Of a stretch of DNA of 7,910 bases, positions 1 to 7,200 are shown piece after piece. The number at the start of each line of letters is the position of its first letter. Position 1 is the first letter of the stretch. The stretch spans positions 1-7,910 of the forward strand of contig CALCUV010000153.1 of the NCBI GenBank assembly GCA_937906765.1, read 5' to 3'. The notes under the pieces are model-generated. The model saw only the letters and a program-made list of their open reading frames with translations, had not been told where the DNA came from and did no database searches. The position numbers and the translations under genes are program-made. This DNA is from an uncultured Prevotella sp. (lineage in GTDB: Bacteria; Bacteroidota; Bacteroidia; Bacteroidales; Bacteroidaceae).

Positions 1-100
1 CTACTGGTGCCCATGCGCCAAGCAACACCCCATCTGTGCCCACCTTCATGGCACAACGGTCGTGATAAATGCGGAAGTTTTTAAAGTCAAAGTATGACAT
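1..100 (-). CDS. trmN6: TrmN6 (YfiC), tRNA1(Val) (adenine(37)-N6)-methyltransferase, N-terminal fragment
   Basis: Reading the minus strand from ATG at 100-98 gives 33 codons that run off the window edge. The peptide begins [15 protein letters not shown] and continues [18 protein letters not shown]. This N-terminus is characteristic of the YfiC/TrmN6 family (E. coli has a near-identical [21 protein letters not shown] stretch), which methylates N6 of A37 in tRNA1(Val) using S-adenosylmethionine, in the cytoplasm. The segment lies just before the SAM-binding motif I, which would be outside the window. The start is well fixed: an in-frame TAA lies four codons upstream of the ATG. The gene is divergent from tgt, another tRNA-modifying enzyme, and shares a 284-bp intergenic region with it that contains a tandem repeat array. 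The catalytic NPPY motif cannot be seen here, so assignment rests on the conserved N-terminus only. Confidence 0.88.
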   Translation of the reverse strand, partial: MSYFDFKNFRIYHDRCAMKVGTDGVLLGAWAPV

Positions 101-149
101 GAAGTGTGATTAAAGCGTTGTAAAAATGGGTAGGGTGATTTAGATGATA

Positions 150-233
150 TTAAGTCAGACTTAGGAAAAATTAAGTGAGACTTAAGAAAAATTATTTGAG
201 ACTTAAGAAAAACTAAGTGAGACTTAAAAAATC
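150..233. repeat. Four tandem 21-bp units, each with an internal dyad
   Basis: Four contiguous 21-bp units lie at 150-170, 171-191, 192-212 and 213-233. The best unit (171-191) starts TTAAGTGAGACTTAA and ends GAAAAA. Units 1 and 3 each differ from it at two positions and unit 4 at four. Within the unit, TTAAGT and ACTTAA are perfect inverted repeats around a 3-nt centre; the dyad is 6/6 in unit 2, 5/6 in units 1 and 4, and 4/6 in unit 3. A 21-bp period is almost exactly two helical turns, so the dyads would lie on one face of the DNA. The array sits between divergent trmN6 and tgt. An array of operator-like protein-binding sites is the most natural reading, but short hairpins in a trmN6 leader RNA are also possible. 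No binding protein can be named. Confidence 0.85.
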
Positions 234-352
234 GCTAAAGTAATCTTATTTTTAATGCTTCTAAAGAGAAGCGTCAAGAACAAAGATAAGCAAAATTACA
301 CTATTTTTGTGATATATATGAAGCAGGGAGGAGTAGATACACCTTTTTTTCT
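234..352. other. AT-rich remainder of the trmN6-tgt divergent intergenic region
   Basis: No coding region is visible here. It contains a small perfect inverted repeat, GCTTCT-AAAG-AGAAGC (257-272), with no following T run on either strand, so it is not a convincing terminator. It also holds two minus-strand matches to the Bacteroidetes -7 promoter consensus (listed separately). Confidence 0.5.
281..298 (-). promoter_or_regulatory. Candidate minus-strand promoter elements for trmN6
   Basis: On the minus strand TATCTTTG (288-281) and TAATTTTG (298-291) both match the Bacteroidetes -7 consensus TAnnTTTG. No good -33 TTTG is found at the expected distance for either. If used, the trmN6 transcript would have a leader of about 180 nt that includes the whole 21-bp repeat array. 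Such matches arise easily in AT-rich DNA. Confidence 0.25.
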
Positions 353-360
353 TAATTTTG
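353..360 (+). promoter_or_regulatory. Candidate -7 promoter element for tgt
   Basis: TAATTTTG matches the Bacteroidetes sigma-ABfr -7 consensus TAnnTTTG and lies 25 nt before the tgt ATG, giving a short predicted 5' leader of roughly 15-20 nt. No clear -33 TTTG is present upstream; the stretch before it is a T run. The call rests on position and the -7 match only. Confidence 0.45.
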
Positions 361-384
361 CATAAATTATAATGTGAAAAATTC

Positions 385-1521
385 ATGCCACTAACGTTTA
401 ATCTTCTTCATACAGACGGTCATAGCAATGCACGTGCTGGACTTATTACTACGGATCATGGACAAATTGAAACGCCCATTTTTATGCCCGTTGGCACAGT
501 TGGGAGCGTAAAAGGCGTGCATCTTCATGAGATAAAGGAGGATATTCAAGCACAAATTATATTAGGCAATACGTATCACCTTTATCTACGTCCAGGTCTT
601 GACATTATAGAGAAAGCAGGTGGTTTGCATAAATTCAACGGATTTGACCGCCCTATGTTAACAGACTCAGGCGGCTTTCAGGTCTTCTCGCTTACAGGTA
701 TTCGTAAACTTACGGCAGATGGATGTGAGTTTCGTTCACACATCGATGGTAGTAAGCATTTCTTTACGCCTGAAAAGGTGATGGATATTGAGCGCACGAT
801 TGGTGCCGACATTATGATGGCATTTGATGAATGCCCTCCAGGCACGGCGGATTTTTCATATGCTCGCAAAAGTCTTGATTTGACTCATGACTGGTTAAAA
901 CGTTGCATCAAGCGCTTTAATGAAACAGAACCAAAGTATGGGTATCATCAATCGCTTTTCCCTATTGTGCAAGGGTGTGTGTATAAAGACTTACGCAAAG
1001 AAAGTGCGCGCTTCATGGCTGACTTTAATGCCGAAGGTTATGCCATTGGCGGACTTGCCGTGGGTGAACCTGCCGAGCAAATGTATGAGATGATTGAGGT
1101 GGTTAATGAAGAATTGCCCACTGACCGTCCACGATATTTGATGGGGGTTGGCACTCCCATAAATATCCTTGAGGCTATTGAGCGAGGTGTTGACATGTTT
1201 GATTGCGTGATGCCTACGCGTAATGGTCGCAATGCTTGTCTCTTTACTTCAGAGGGCATTTTAAACATGCGCAATGCGAAGTGGGCTGATGACTTTTCGC
1301 CTATCGACCCCATGGGGCATAGTTTTGTAGATACTCATTACACAAAAGCATATCTGCACCATCTTTACAAAGCCAAGGAACTTTTAGCACTTCAAATTGG
1401 TTCTATTCATAACCTTGCTTTCTACTTGTGGTTAGTAAAGGAAGCGCGTAAGCACATCCTTGATGGAACGTTTGTAACGTGGAAGAAGATTATGGTGGAA
1501 AAATTAGGTAGAAGACTTTAA
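385..1521 (+). CDS. tgt: tRNA-guanine(34) transglycosylase (queuosine pathway)
   Basis: The 378-residue product has the length and motifs of bacterial TGT, which exchanges guanine-34 for preQ1 in GUN-anticodon tRNAs (Asp, Asn, His, Tyr) in the cytoplasm. The catalytic general base Asp is D94 in LTDSGGFQVFSL. The nucleophilic Asp is D273 in GVDMFDCVMPTRNGRNA, matching D280 of the Zymomonas enzyme. The substrate-pocket segments FDECPPG (147-153), VQGC (195-198) and GGLAVGE (222-228) are present. The expected structural zinc triad (C-x-C-x2-C, residues 318/320/323 in Zymomonas) is absent: residues 306-320 read PIDPMGHSFVDTHYT, although the usual zinc-site histidine is kept (H342). I believe many Bacteroidetes TGTs share this loss but cannot verify it here. 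The ATG at 385 gives the normal N-terminus just downstream of a -7-like element. The lptG-like gene follows after 128 nt on the same strand. Confidence 0.96.
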   Translation: MPLTFNLLHTDGHSNARAGLITTDHGQIETPIFMPVGTVGSVKGVHLHEIKEDIQAQIILGNTYHLYLRPGLDIIEKAGGLHKFNGFDRPMLTDSGGFQVFSLTGIRKLTADGCEFRSHIDGSKHFFTPEKVMDIERTIGADIMMAFDECPPGTADFSYARKSLDLTHDWLKRCIKRFNETEPKYGYHQSLFPIVQGCVYKDLRKESARFMADFNAEGYAIGGLAVGEPAEQMYEMIEVVNEELPTDRPRYLMGVGTPINILEAIERGVDMFDCVMPTRNGRNACLFTSEGILNMRNAKWADDFSPIDPMGHSFVDTHYTKAYLHHLYKAKELLALQIGSIHNLAFYLWLVKEARKHILDGTFVTWKKIMVEKLGRRL

Positions 1522-1649
1522 TTGTTTTGGAATTTGGAGGAGATGTTTCTGAGTAGATATGCTACATATAATAAGTTTCTCCCTCAGTCTCAAGTTTCTT
1601 CTCCAGCAACTCCCCACTAATAACCTTTCTGCATATACCGCCTATATTT
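1522..1649 (+). other. Intergenic spacer between tgt and the lptG-like gene
   Basis: This 128-nt spacer has no coding potential that I can support. It contains no strong hairpin with a T run and no TAnnTTTG match, so transcription could pass from tgt into the permease gene. A weak CTGAG/CTCAG pairing across about 30 nt is not enough for a terminator call. Confidence 0.35.
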
Positions 1650-2714
1650 ATGATGAATCTCAACAAAATAGGAATCTATAAGTTAGACCTCTACATCATC
1701 AAGAAGTTTCTAACGACCTACTTCTTCCTAATAACCATAATCATTACGATTGGAATCATTTTTGACTTCAATACGAATATCGACAAGTTGACGCAAAGTA
1801 ATGCTACGACAGAGCAGATTATCTTTGATTATTACCTCAATTTCATACCTTACTTCATCAACCTCTTCAGTCCGCTATTTGTTTTTATCTCAGTAATCTT
1901 TTTTACTACAAAGTTAGCGGGCAATTCTGAGATTATTGCGATGAAGAGTGCAGGGATGAGTTTCTCAAGACTTCTGCGTCCCTACATGATTTCGGCAGGG
2001 TTGATTGCTGTTACCACTTTCCTTCTTGGTGCATACGTTATCCCTAAGGGAAATGTTGCGAAGGTGGATTTCTATAACATGTATATCAAAAAGCGCAATA
2101 TCACCGTTGCCGAGAACATTCAGATGCAGGTGGACACAGGCGTTATTGCTTATATCACGCGTTTTGATAATGTGCGTAAGAGTGGTTTTCGCTGGATAAG
2201 TTTGAGGACAAGGATATGGTAAGTCACTTGACGGCTCAAACCATTCAATATGACACACTTGCCGAGCGCCCTTATTCATGGACATTACGTAATTACCAAA
2301 TCCGCACAATGGTTGATGGACGAGAGGAAATAAAAAGTGGGTCGGTTATGGACACCGTAATTTTTATGGAACCTAAGGATTTCTTCTACGTCAAAGGTCA
2401 GCAAGAAACAGAAACTAAGAGGTGCTGCTGGAGTAAGTACGTTTGAAGTGGAATATCACAAACGTTTTGCATCGCCTTTTGCCGCATTTATTCTAACGCT
2501 TATTGGCGCGTCGCTTTCGGCGGAAAAGCGCAAAGGTGGAATGGGATTCTCGATTGGTGTCGGTATTGCATTAAGTTTTACCTACATCATGTTCCAAACA
2601 ATCTTTGCAACATTTGCTATTAATGCTGGGTGGTCGGCCTTTATATCGACATGGATTCCTAATATAATCTTTGCAGGAATCGCATTCTGGCTTTATAAGC
2701 GTGCACCACAATAG
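1650..2714 (+). pseudogene. LptF/LptG (YjgP/YjgQ) family permease, disrupted by two frame changes
   Basis: LptF/LptG proteins form the inner-membrane part of the LptB2FG transporter that extracts lipopolysaccharide and passes it to LptC/LptA. Three collinear pieces together give the whole fold. 1650-2222 encodes the N-terminal cytoplasmic start, three hydrophobic helices (about residues 17-40, 62-87 and 109-133, with NSEIIAMKSAG between) and the beginning of the periplasmic domain. 2216-2446 continues the periplasmic domain (SHLTAQTIQYDT to YVKGQQE). 2448-2714, extendable upstream in frame to about 2403, gives KQKLRGAAGVSTFEVEYHKR and three C-terminal helices (ASPFAAFILTLIGASLSA onward). Frame change 1 is best explained by loss of one T in the TTTT run at 2186-2189. 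Frame change 2, near 2403-2414, looks like a small deletion of about 3n+2 nt. As written, translation stops at 2222 and no functional protein is made. Sequencing or assembly error remains possible, especially at site 1. Whether it is the LptF or LptG member cannot be decided. Confidence 0.85.
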
Positions 2715-2808
2715 ACACGTTAAACAAGAAAAGATAAAAGAGAAAAGATTCTTAATGGGGGATGAAACGGCATAAGCGTGGATATCTCATCGAAAAGTCT
2801 TGCTCTTT
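2715..2808 (+). other. Spacer between the permease gene and the helicase
   Basis: This short purine-rich then AT-rich spacer has no terminator-like hairpin. An open frame beginning at GTG 2778 runs into the helicase, but its first 25 residues are merely hydrophobic, AT-driven sequence and are not treated as part of the protein. Confidence 0.35.
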
Positions 2809-2816
2809 TATCTTTG
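2809..2816 (+). promoter_or_regulatory. Candidate -7 promoter element for the helicase gene
   Basis: TATCTTTG matches the Bacteroidetes -7 consensus TAnnTTTG and lies 36 nt before the preferred ATG at 2853, predicting a leader of about 30 nt. No -33 TTTG is seen at the usual spacing. Its position inside the upstream GTG-started open frame argues that the extension is untranslated promoter DNA. Confidence 0.45.
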
Positions 2817-2852
2817 CTTTTTATAATATTCTTAATTACTTTAATATCAACT

Positions 2853-4118
2853 ATGTATTTCGAAGACCTTCCTCTTTCTGAAGATATATTAGATGCGCTT
2901 TATGACATGCGCTTCGAAACTTGTAGTCCGATACAAGAAAAGTGTATTCCTCACCTTTTGGAGAATAAGGATTTGGTGGGTATTGCACAAACAGGAACGG
3001 GAAAAACCGCAGCCTATCTTTTGCCCATACTTACGCTTCTTCAAAAAGAATCACATCCCAATGATGCCGTTAATTGTTTGATTATGGCACCCACTCGTGA
3101 ACTTGCCCGTCAGATAGATCAAGCGCTCCAAGGGTTTGCTTATTATATGAATGTTTCTTGTGTGGCAATCTATGGTGGAAATGATGGAATACGTTATGAG
3201 CAAGAGCGCAAGAGTCTGCAACAAGGAGCAGACGTAGTTATCGCCACTCCTGGGAGATTGATTGCTCATCTTCAATTGGGCACGTTAGACTTGAGTCGTA
3301 CGACACATTTCGTCCTTGACGAGGCAGACCGAATGCTCGATATGGGATTTGCCGAAGATATTCAAACTATCATAAATCAATTACCCGCAGAACGACAAAC
3401 AATTCTTTTTTCAGCAACGATGCCCGATAAGATTCGGCAGTTGGTGAAGAATATAACGCGCCATCCCGTTGAAGTCAACATTGCTATTAGCAAACCTGCA
3501 GAAACGATTGAGCAATCTGTTTGTATCTGCCATGAAGAGGACAAACTTAAAATAATCGAAACGCTATTTACGGGCATTACCCCAGAACGTGTTATTCTCT
3601 TCTCTTCCTCAAAGCAAAAGGTCAAAGCGCTTTATCAAAGCATCACGCGCTTAAACTTTAATGTTGCTCAGATGCATTCTGATTTGACACAACCCGAGCG
3701 AGACAAGACCATGCAACAATTCAAAGCGCGTCAAATAGATATCCTTGTAGCAACGGATATTGTAGCGCGAGGCATAGACATTGATGATATTTCATTGGTA
3801 ATAAACTATGACACACCTCGCGATGCCGAAGAATATATCCATCGAATAGGTCGCGCGGGTCGTGCTGGTCGGTCGGGTAGGGCAATTACTTTTGTAAGTC
3901 CATCTGACTACTCCCGATTGTTGTCCATTGAAAAATTGCTCGAAAAGGAGATTCCACGTCTTCCTCTTCCTCAAGGTTTCACAACGCCCGATTCAGAAAC
4001 TTTGACTCGAAACTCTCGGAAGGGTTCGGGGATAAGAAAGAAAAGCATGTCGAAATCATCAGGTAGAAAAACAACGAAAAATAAAAAGCGAGGGGGAGTC
4101 ATAAGAAAGAATAATTAA
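2853..4118 (+). CDS. DEAD-box ATP-dependent RNA helicase, RhlE type
   Basis: This predicted 421-residue cytoplasmic helicase would unwind short RNA duplexes, probably in ribosome assembly or RNA decay. All family motifs are present, numbered from M at 2853: Q motif FETCSPIQ (21-28), motif I AQTGTGKT (45-52), Ia PTRELA (80-85), Ib TPGR (132-135), II DEAD (156-159), III SAT (187-189), IV ILFSSSK (about 248-254), V ARGIDI (305-310) and VI HRIGRAGR (330-337). The tail from about residue 387 is rich in Lys, Arg, Ser and Gly, a typical RNA-binding extension of RhlE-like proteins. The open frame reaches back to GTG 2778, but I choose ATG 2853. The product then begins MYFEDLPLSEDILDAL, as is normal for Bacteroidetes homologues, and a -7-like element lies just upstream. 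The gene appears intact, unlike the permease gene before it, and is convergent with the M60 peptidase gene. Confidence 0.94.
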   Translation: MYFEDLPLSEDILDALYDMRFETCSPIQEKCIPHLLENKDLVGIAQTGTGKTAAYLLPILTLLQKESHPNDAVNCLIMAPTRELARQIDQALQGFAYYMNVSCVAIYGGNDGIRYEQERKSLQQGADVVIATPGRLIAHLQLGTLDLSRTTHFVLDEADRMLDMGFAEDIQTIINQLPAERQTILFSATMPDKIRQLVKNITRHPVEVNIAISKPAETIEQSVCICHEEDKLKIIETLFTGITPERVILFSSSKQKVKALYQSITRLNFNVAQMHSDLTQPERDKTMQQFKARQIDILVATDIVARGIDIDDISLVINYDTPRDAEEYIHRIGRAGRAGRSGRAITFVSPSDYSRLLSIEKLLEKEIPRLPLPQGFTTPDSETLTRNSRKGSGIRKKSMSKSSGRKTTKNKKRGGVIRKNN

Positions 4119-4229
4119 TCAACCTTTATCTTTACCAATATATTATAATATACCTTATGTCGGTTAAAAGGTTGTATGTACAAGCATCTTCTGAAGTAAT
4201 CAAAAGTTTAAAATACGGCAGGGATAACA
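4119..4229 (+). other. 3' intergenic stretch after the helicase
   Basis: This 111-nt AT-rich sequence has no coding potential that I can support. It contains a small AT palindrome (ATATTATAATAT, 4140-4151) and a widely spaced CAACCTTT/AAAAGGTTG pair that could form a weak long-loop hairpin. Confidence 0.3.
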
Positions 4230-4265
4230 AAAAGAAGGGTGTGTCCTAGGACACACCCTTCTTTT
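4230..4265. terminator. Bidirectional intrinsic terminator between convergent genes
   Basis: A perfect 36-nt palindrome has arms AAAAGAAGGGTGTGTCCT and its exact complement, centred between 4247 and 4248. As RNA it forms a long GC-containing stem closing on a CUAG loop. The AT ends supply a short U run on both strands (TTTT on plus, TTTTT on minus). It lies 23 nt after the stop codon of the minus-strand M60 peptidase gene and 111 nt after the helicase, so it probably serves both and prevents read-through in either direction. Confidence 0.88.
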
Positions 4266-4288
4266 ATACTTATGTTGCACGAATGAAT

Positions 4289-7200
4289 TTACTTTACCAA
4301 AATCTTCTTTCCTTCAGTGGTGATATAAATCTTACCTGATTGGAGTTTCGTTGCCTTCGTTCCATCCAAATTATAGAACTTTGTAGATTCGGGAGTAGTT
4401 GTAGTTGATTCAATTGCAGTAATTGTATTCTTTTCTGCAAGATAGAGCTTAGACAAATTGTTTACGTCTTCCTTAAGAATGTAACACTTATTTACATTAA
4501 CTGTAGTAGTTGAAGCATCTGTAATATAAGAAGTTGTACCGGCTTCTTCTGCATTCTTGAATGATGAAAGAATAGTTGTCTTGTCAAAACGCTGCTTGAT
4601 ACCTACACCTTTGAGGATGTTCTTCTGAGTCAATTCTGTAGAATAACCAGGAACGAATGTAAGACGATATCCTCCCTTTTCCCCACCGAAAATCACAGGT
4701 TCATTTGCTGGTACAATGTTTCCAGGGATAGCTTCGAGAAGTGCGTAATCATAAGCAACTCCTTCATAAGTGAGTGATTCGTGACCTGAAATGGTATAAG
4801 CAGTAAGACCTTCCTCGAGTGAAACAGGGAAGGGGATGCAGTAGTTTACATATCCTGATTCAGGAACGCTGATAGATATGAACTTAACTTCTTGTACCTT
4901 CCAAATATTGTTGGCATCGCTTTCGCCTCCGCTCCAGAAACCTGTCTCAGTTGCAGAATATGCATTAAGATAATTGCCAGTGCCGTCAATATTTAATACA
5001 TACAGATTCTTAGCTTCGTCAACACAAACGGAATTCCATGCGGGAGCTGAAGCCTTATCGTAAAGCTTTTCCATCTTTGAATTACCCTCTCCGCCTGCGT
5101 AGTGGTTAGCTTGAGGGTTGTAGAGATAGGTCTTACCGTCACGTTCTTCCCAACACCAAATTTGGTCGTAATTACTATTGCTGCTAGTAGTGCGATTCAG
5201 ATTCCAAGTAATGCTACCGTCTAAACCGATTTCCGAACCTTTACCGCAAGTAAGCACATTGCCCTTGCCGTTGCTAGTAATACGATAGTAGTGATTGGGC
5301 GTAAGCGTAACAACCTCATTCAGCATTTCGTAAATCTTTGTGCGTGTGCCGTCATAACCTACTGCCATGATGTAAGCAGCTGCATCTGCCTCGTTTGATG
5401 CACCAGGATAGAGCACTTGTGTGAAAGAGTGTGCGTCGTCACTGCCAAGACCATACATTGTAATGCGGATAAGTTCGCCTGCGGCATTGTAAGTTTCAAA
5501 CGCTACAGCATTCTTCACCTGAGCGTGTTGCACCTTTACCTTTCCTGAACTATATGAGCAACCTGTGCCAAGTGTAGAGGGAACTTCAAGTTTAAGATTA
5601 TCGCGGTAGATGTGGAAGTTGTGAGCATTGATATAGTTAATTTCTTCCGTGAAATCAGCATAACCTTGCTTTGCCACATATGCCTTGAGGTCGTTAATCA
5701 TCTTTTCGTTAATGATGTTCCAACCTGCTCCGTAGTCTTCAATATATGCGTTGATAGGACGGAGCATACCTGCCTTTTCAAAGAAGGGAAGGAGATTTAT
5801 CTTCGTGCTATCACAAGCAATTTTCATCCAATTAATTTGCTGCTTACCATTGGTGTTGTAAGTAGAACCGTAATTGTCTGTAGTGCGAATAGACTCAATA
5901 ACCATAGGAACGATGTCTGGACACTTACCAGCCAATGTTCCCCAAAGTGTCAATTGCCAGAAAGGAGCAAGTTTAACAAAGTGGTCATAGTTACGACTTG
6001 TAGTTTTAACTGTTCCAGTGTTCTTACCGTTGGCATCTTGACCTTGAACGGTAATTTCATTAGGAGTAGCACCGTGATAGTCGGGGCCATCCTGCAACTG
6101 CCAAGCAACACCCTTACGAATACCTTCTTCGAAGTATGTTTGGAAGCGACCACCACGCATGCCAGAGTAATCATTTACACCAGATACTTCGTCTTCAAGA
6201 CGGAGACTATGACGATTGCCTGTAAAGTTGAGCTGCGCCCAAGCTGCATAGATATTATTAGTGGTCTCACCACAACCTGACCACTTGAAACCAGGAGTTA
6301 CCTGATTGTTGTGCCCCCATTCGTGACCAACACCCCAGAAATCGAAACGCTTAGAGTCGGGGCACATAATTCCACCAAGACTTGTGTAATTACAGTATGA
6401 ACCTTCGCTCCCTGCTGCCATAAAACCATAATTCGTTGCATAGAAAAGTTGACGGTTCTTCACTTGCTTGCCATAACGTTCCAAACCGAGAATGTCTCGT
6501 TCTGCCCACTGTACCTGCTGATAGAGCGTCATCGTTGAGTCTACGTTTGTAGGGCAGTGTTGCAACCATGCGCTTACGGGATAAGCTGTCTGTGCATGCT
6601 TTGAGCGTGTGATGATGATAGAATGGTCATCTGCTTTCTTGCCCTTAAGCATTTCAATCCAATCGGCATTTGTCATCGTTTCCTGATCCCAATAACCCTG
6701 AACGGGAGCATTGATGAAGTGGAGTTTTACGTTAGGAGCAGTTTCAAAATTTGCTGTGTAGTAGTCAACAAATACGTTACCTTCGGAAGTTGCTGTAATA
6801 TAATTTAAACCATTCTTCAAAGCATACGAACTAGAATTTTCATTTTCATACCAGTTCTTAATCTTCAAACCAACTGAAGCACTACCAATGCCACTTGCAA
6901 CAACAAGACAAGATTCGCCAGCCTTGAGGTAAACACCAGTGGGGTTTTCATAGTTGTTATACTGACTACTTATCTTCAACATATTGCGAAGTGTGCTTGT
7001 AGGCATGTACGCTTCATATTCTCCAACGCGGAACTTCTTATACTTGTCGGCATTCGTAAGAAGATTGTCAACGAGTTGCTTCACGTCTGCATCTTCAATA
7101 CCTTCACTTGAAGTAACTTCAGGTTTCAATTCTGAATAGAGGTCATCAGAGAAATAAGTGGCAAACGCTTCACGCTTGGTGTTGTCAATTTGATAAACTT

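Noticed and set aside
150..233. CRISPR array
   Set aside because: The 21-bp units are directly abutting with no spacers, and no cas genes are present.
257..272. Terminator hairpin GCTTCT-AAAG-AGAAGC
   Set aside because: The 6-bp stem has no T run on either strand and lies upstream of both divergent genes, where a terminator is not expected.
2186..2222. Programmed ribosomal frameshifting in the permease gene
   Set aside because: There is no convincing slippery heptamer with a downstream structure, and a second frame change with apparent missing residues makes gene decay or sequence error more likely.
1965..2309. 114-codon minus-strand open frame over the broken permease gene
   Set aside because: It is antisense to clear LptF/LptG family sequence and has no recognisable domain.
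2778..2852. GTG-started N-terminal extension of the helicase with a hydrophobic, membrane-like segment
   Set aside because: The 25 residues are typical AT-driven hydrophobic translation of promoter DNA, a TAnnTTTG element lies inside them, and ATG 2853 gives the normal DEAD-box N-terminus.
5612..6280. 222-codon open frame on the plus strand inside the peptidase gene
   Set aside because: It lies wholly antisense to a well-supported M60 gene, shows no recognisable motif, and is Cys/Val/Thr-rich as expected for an antisense shadow.
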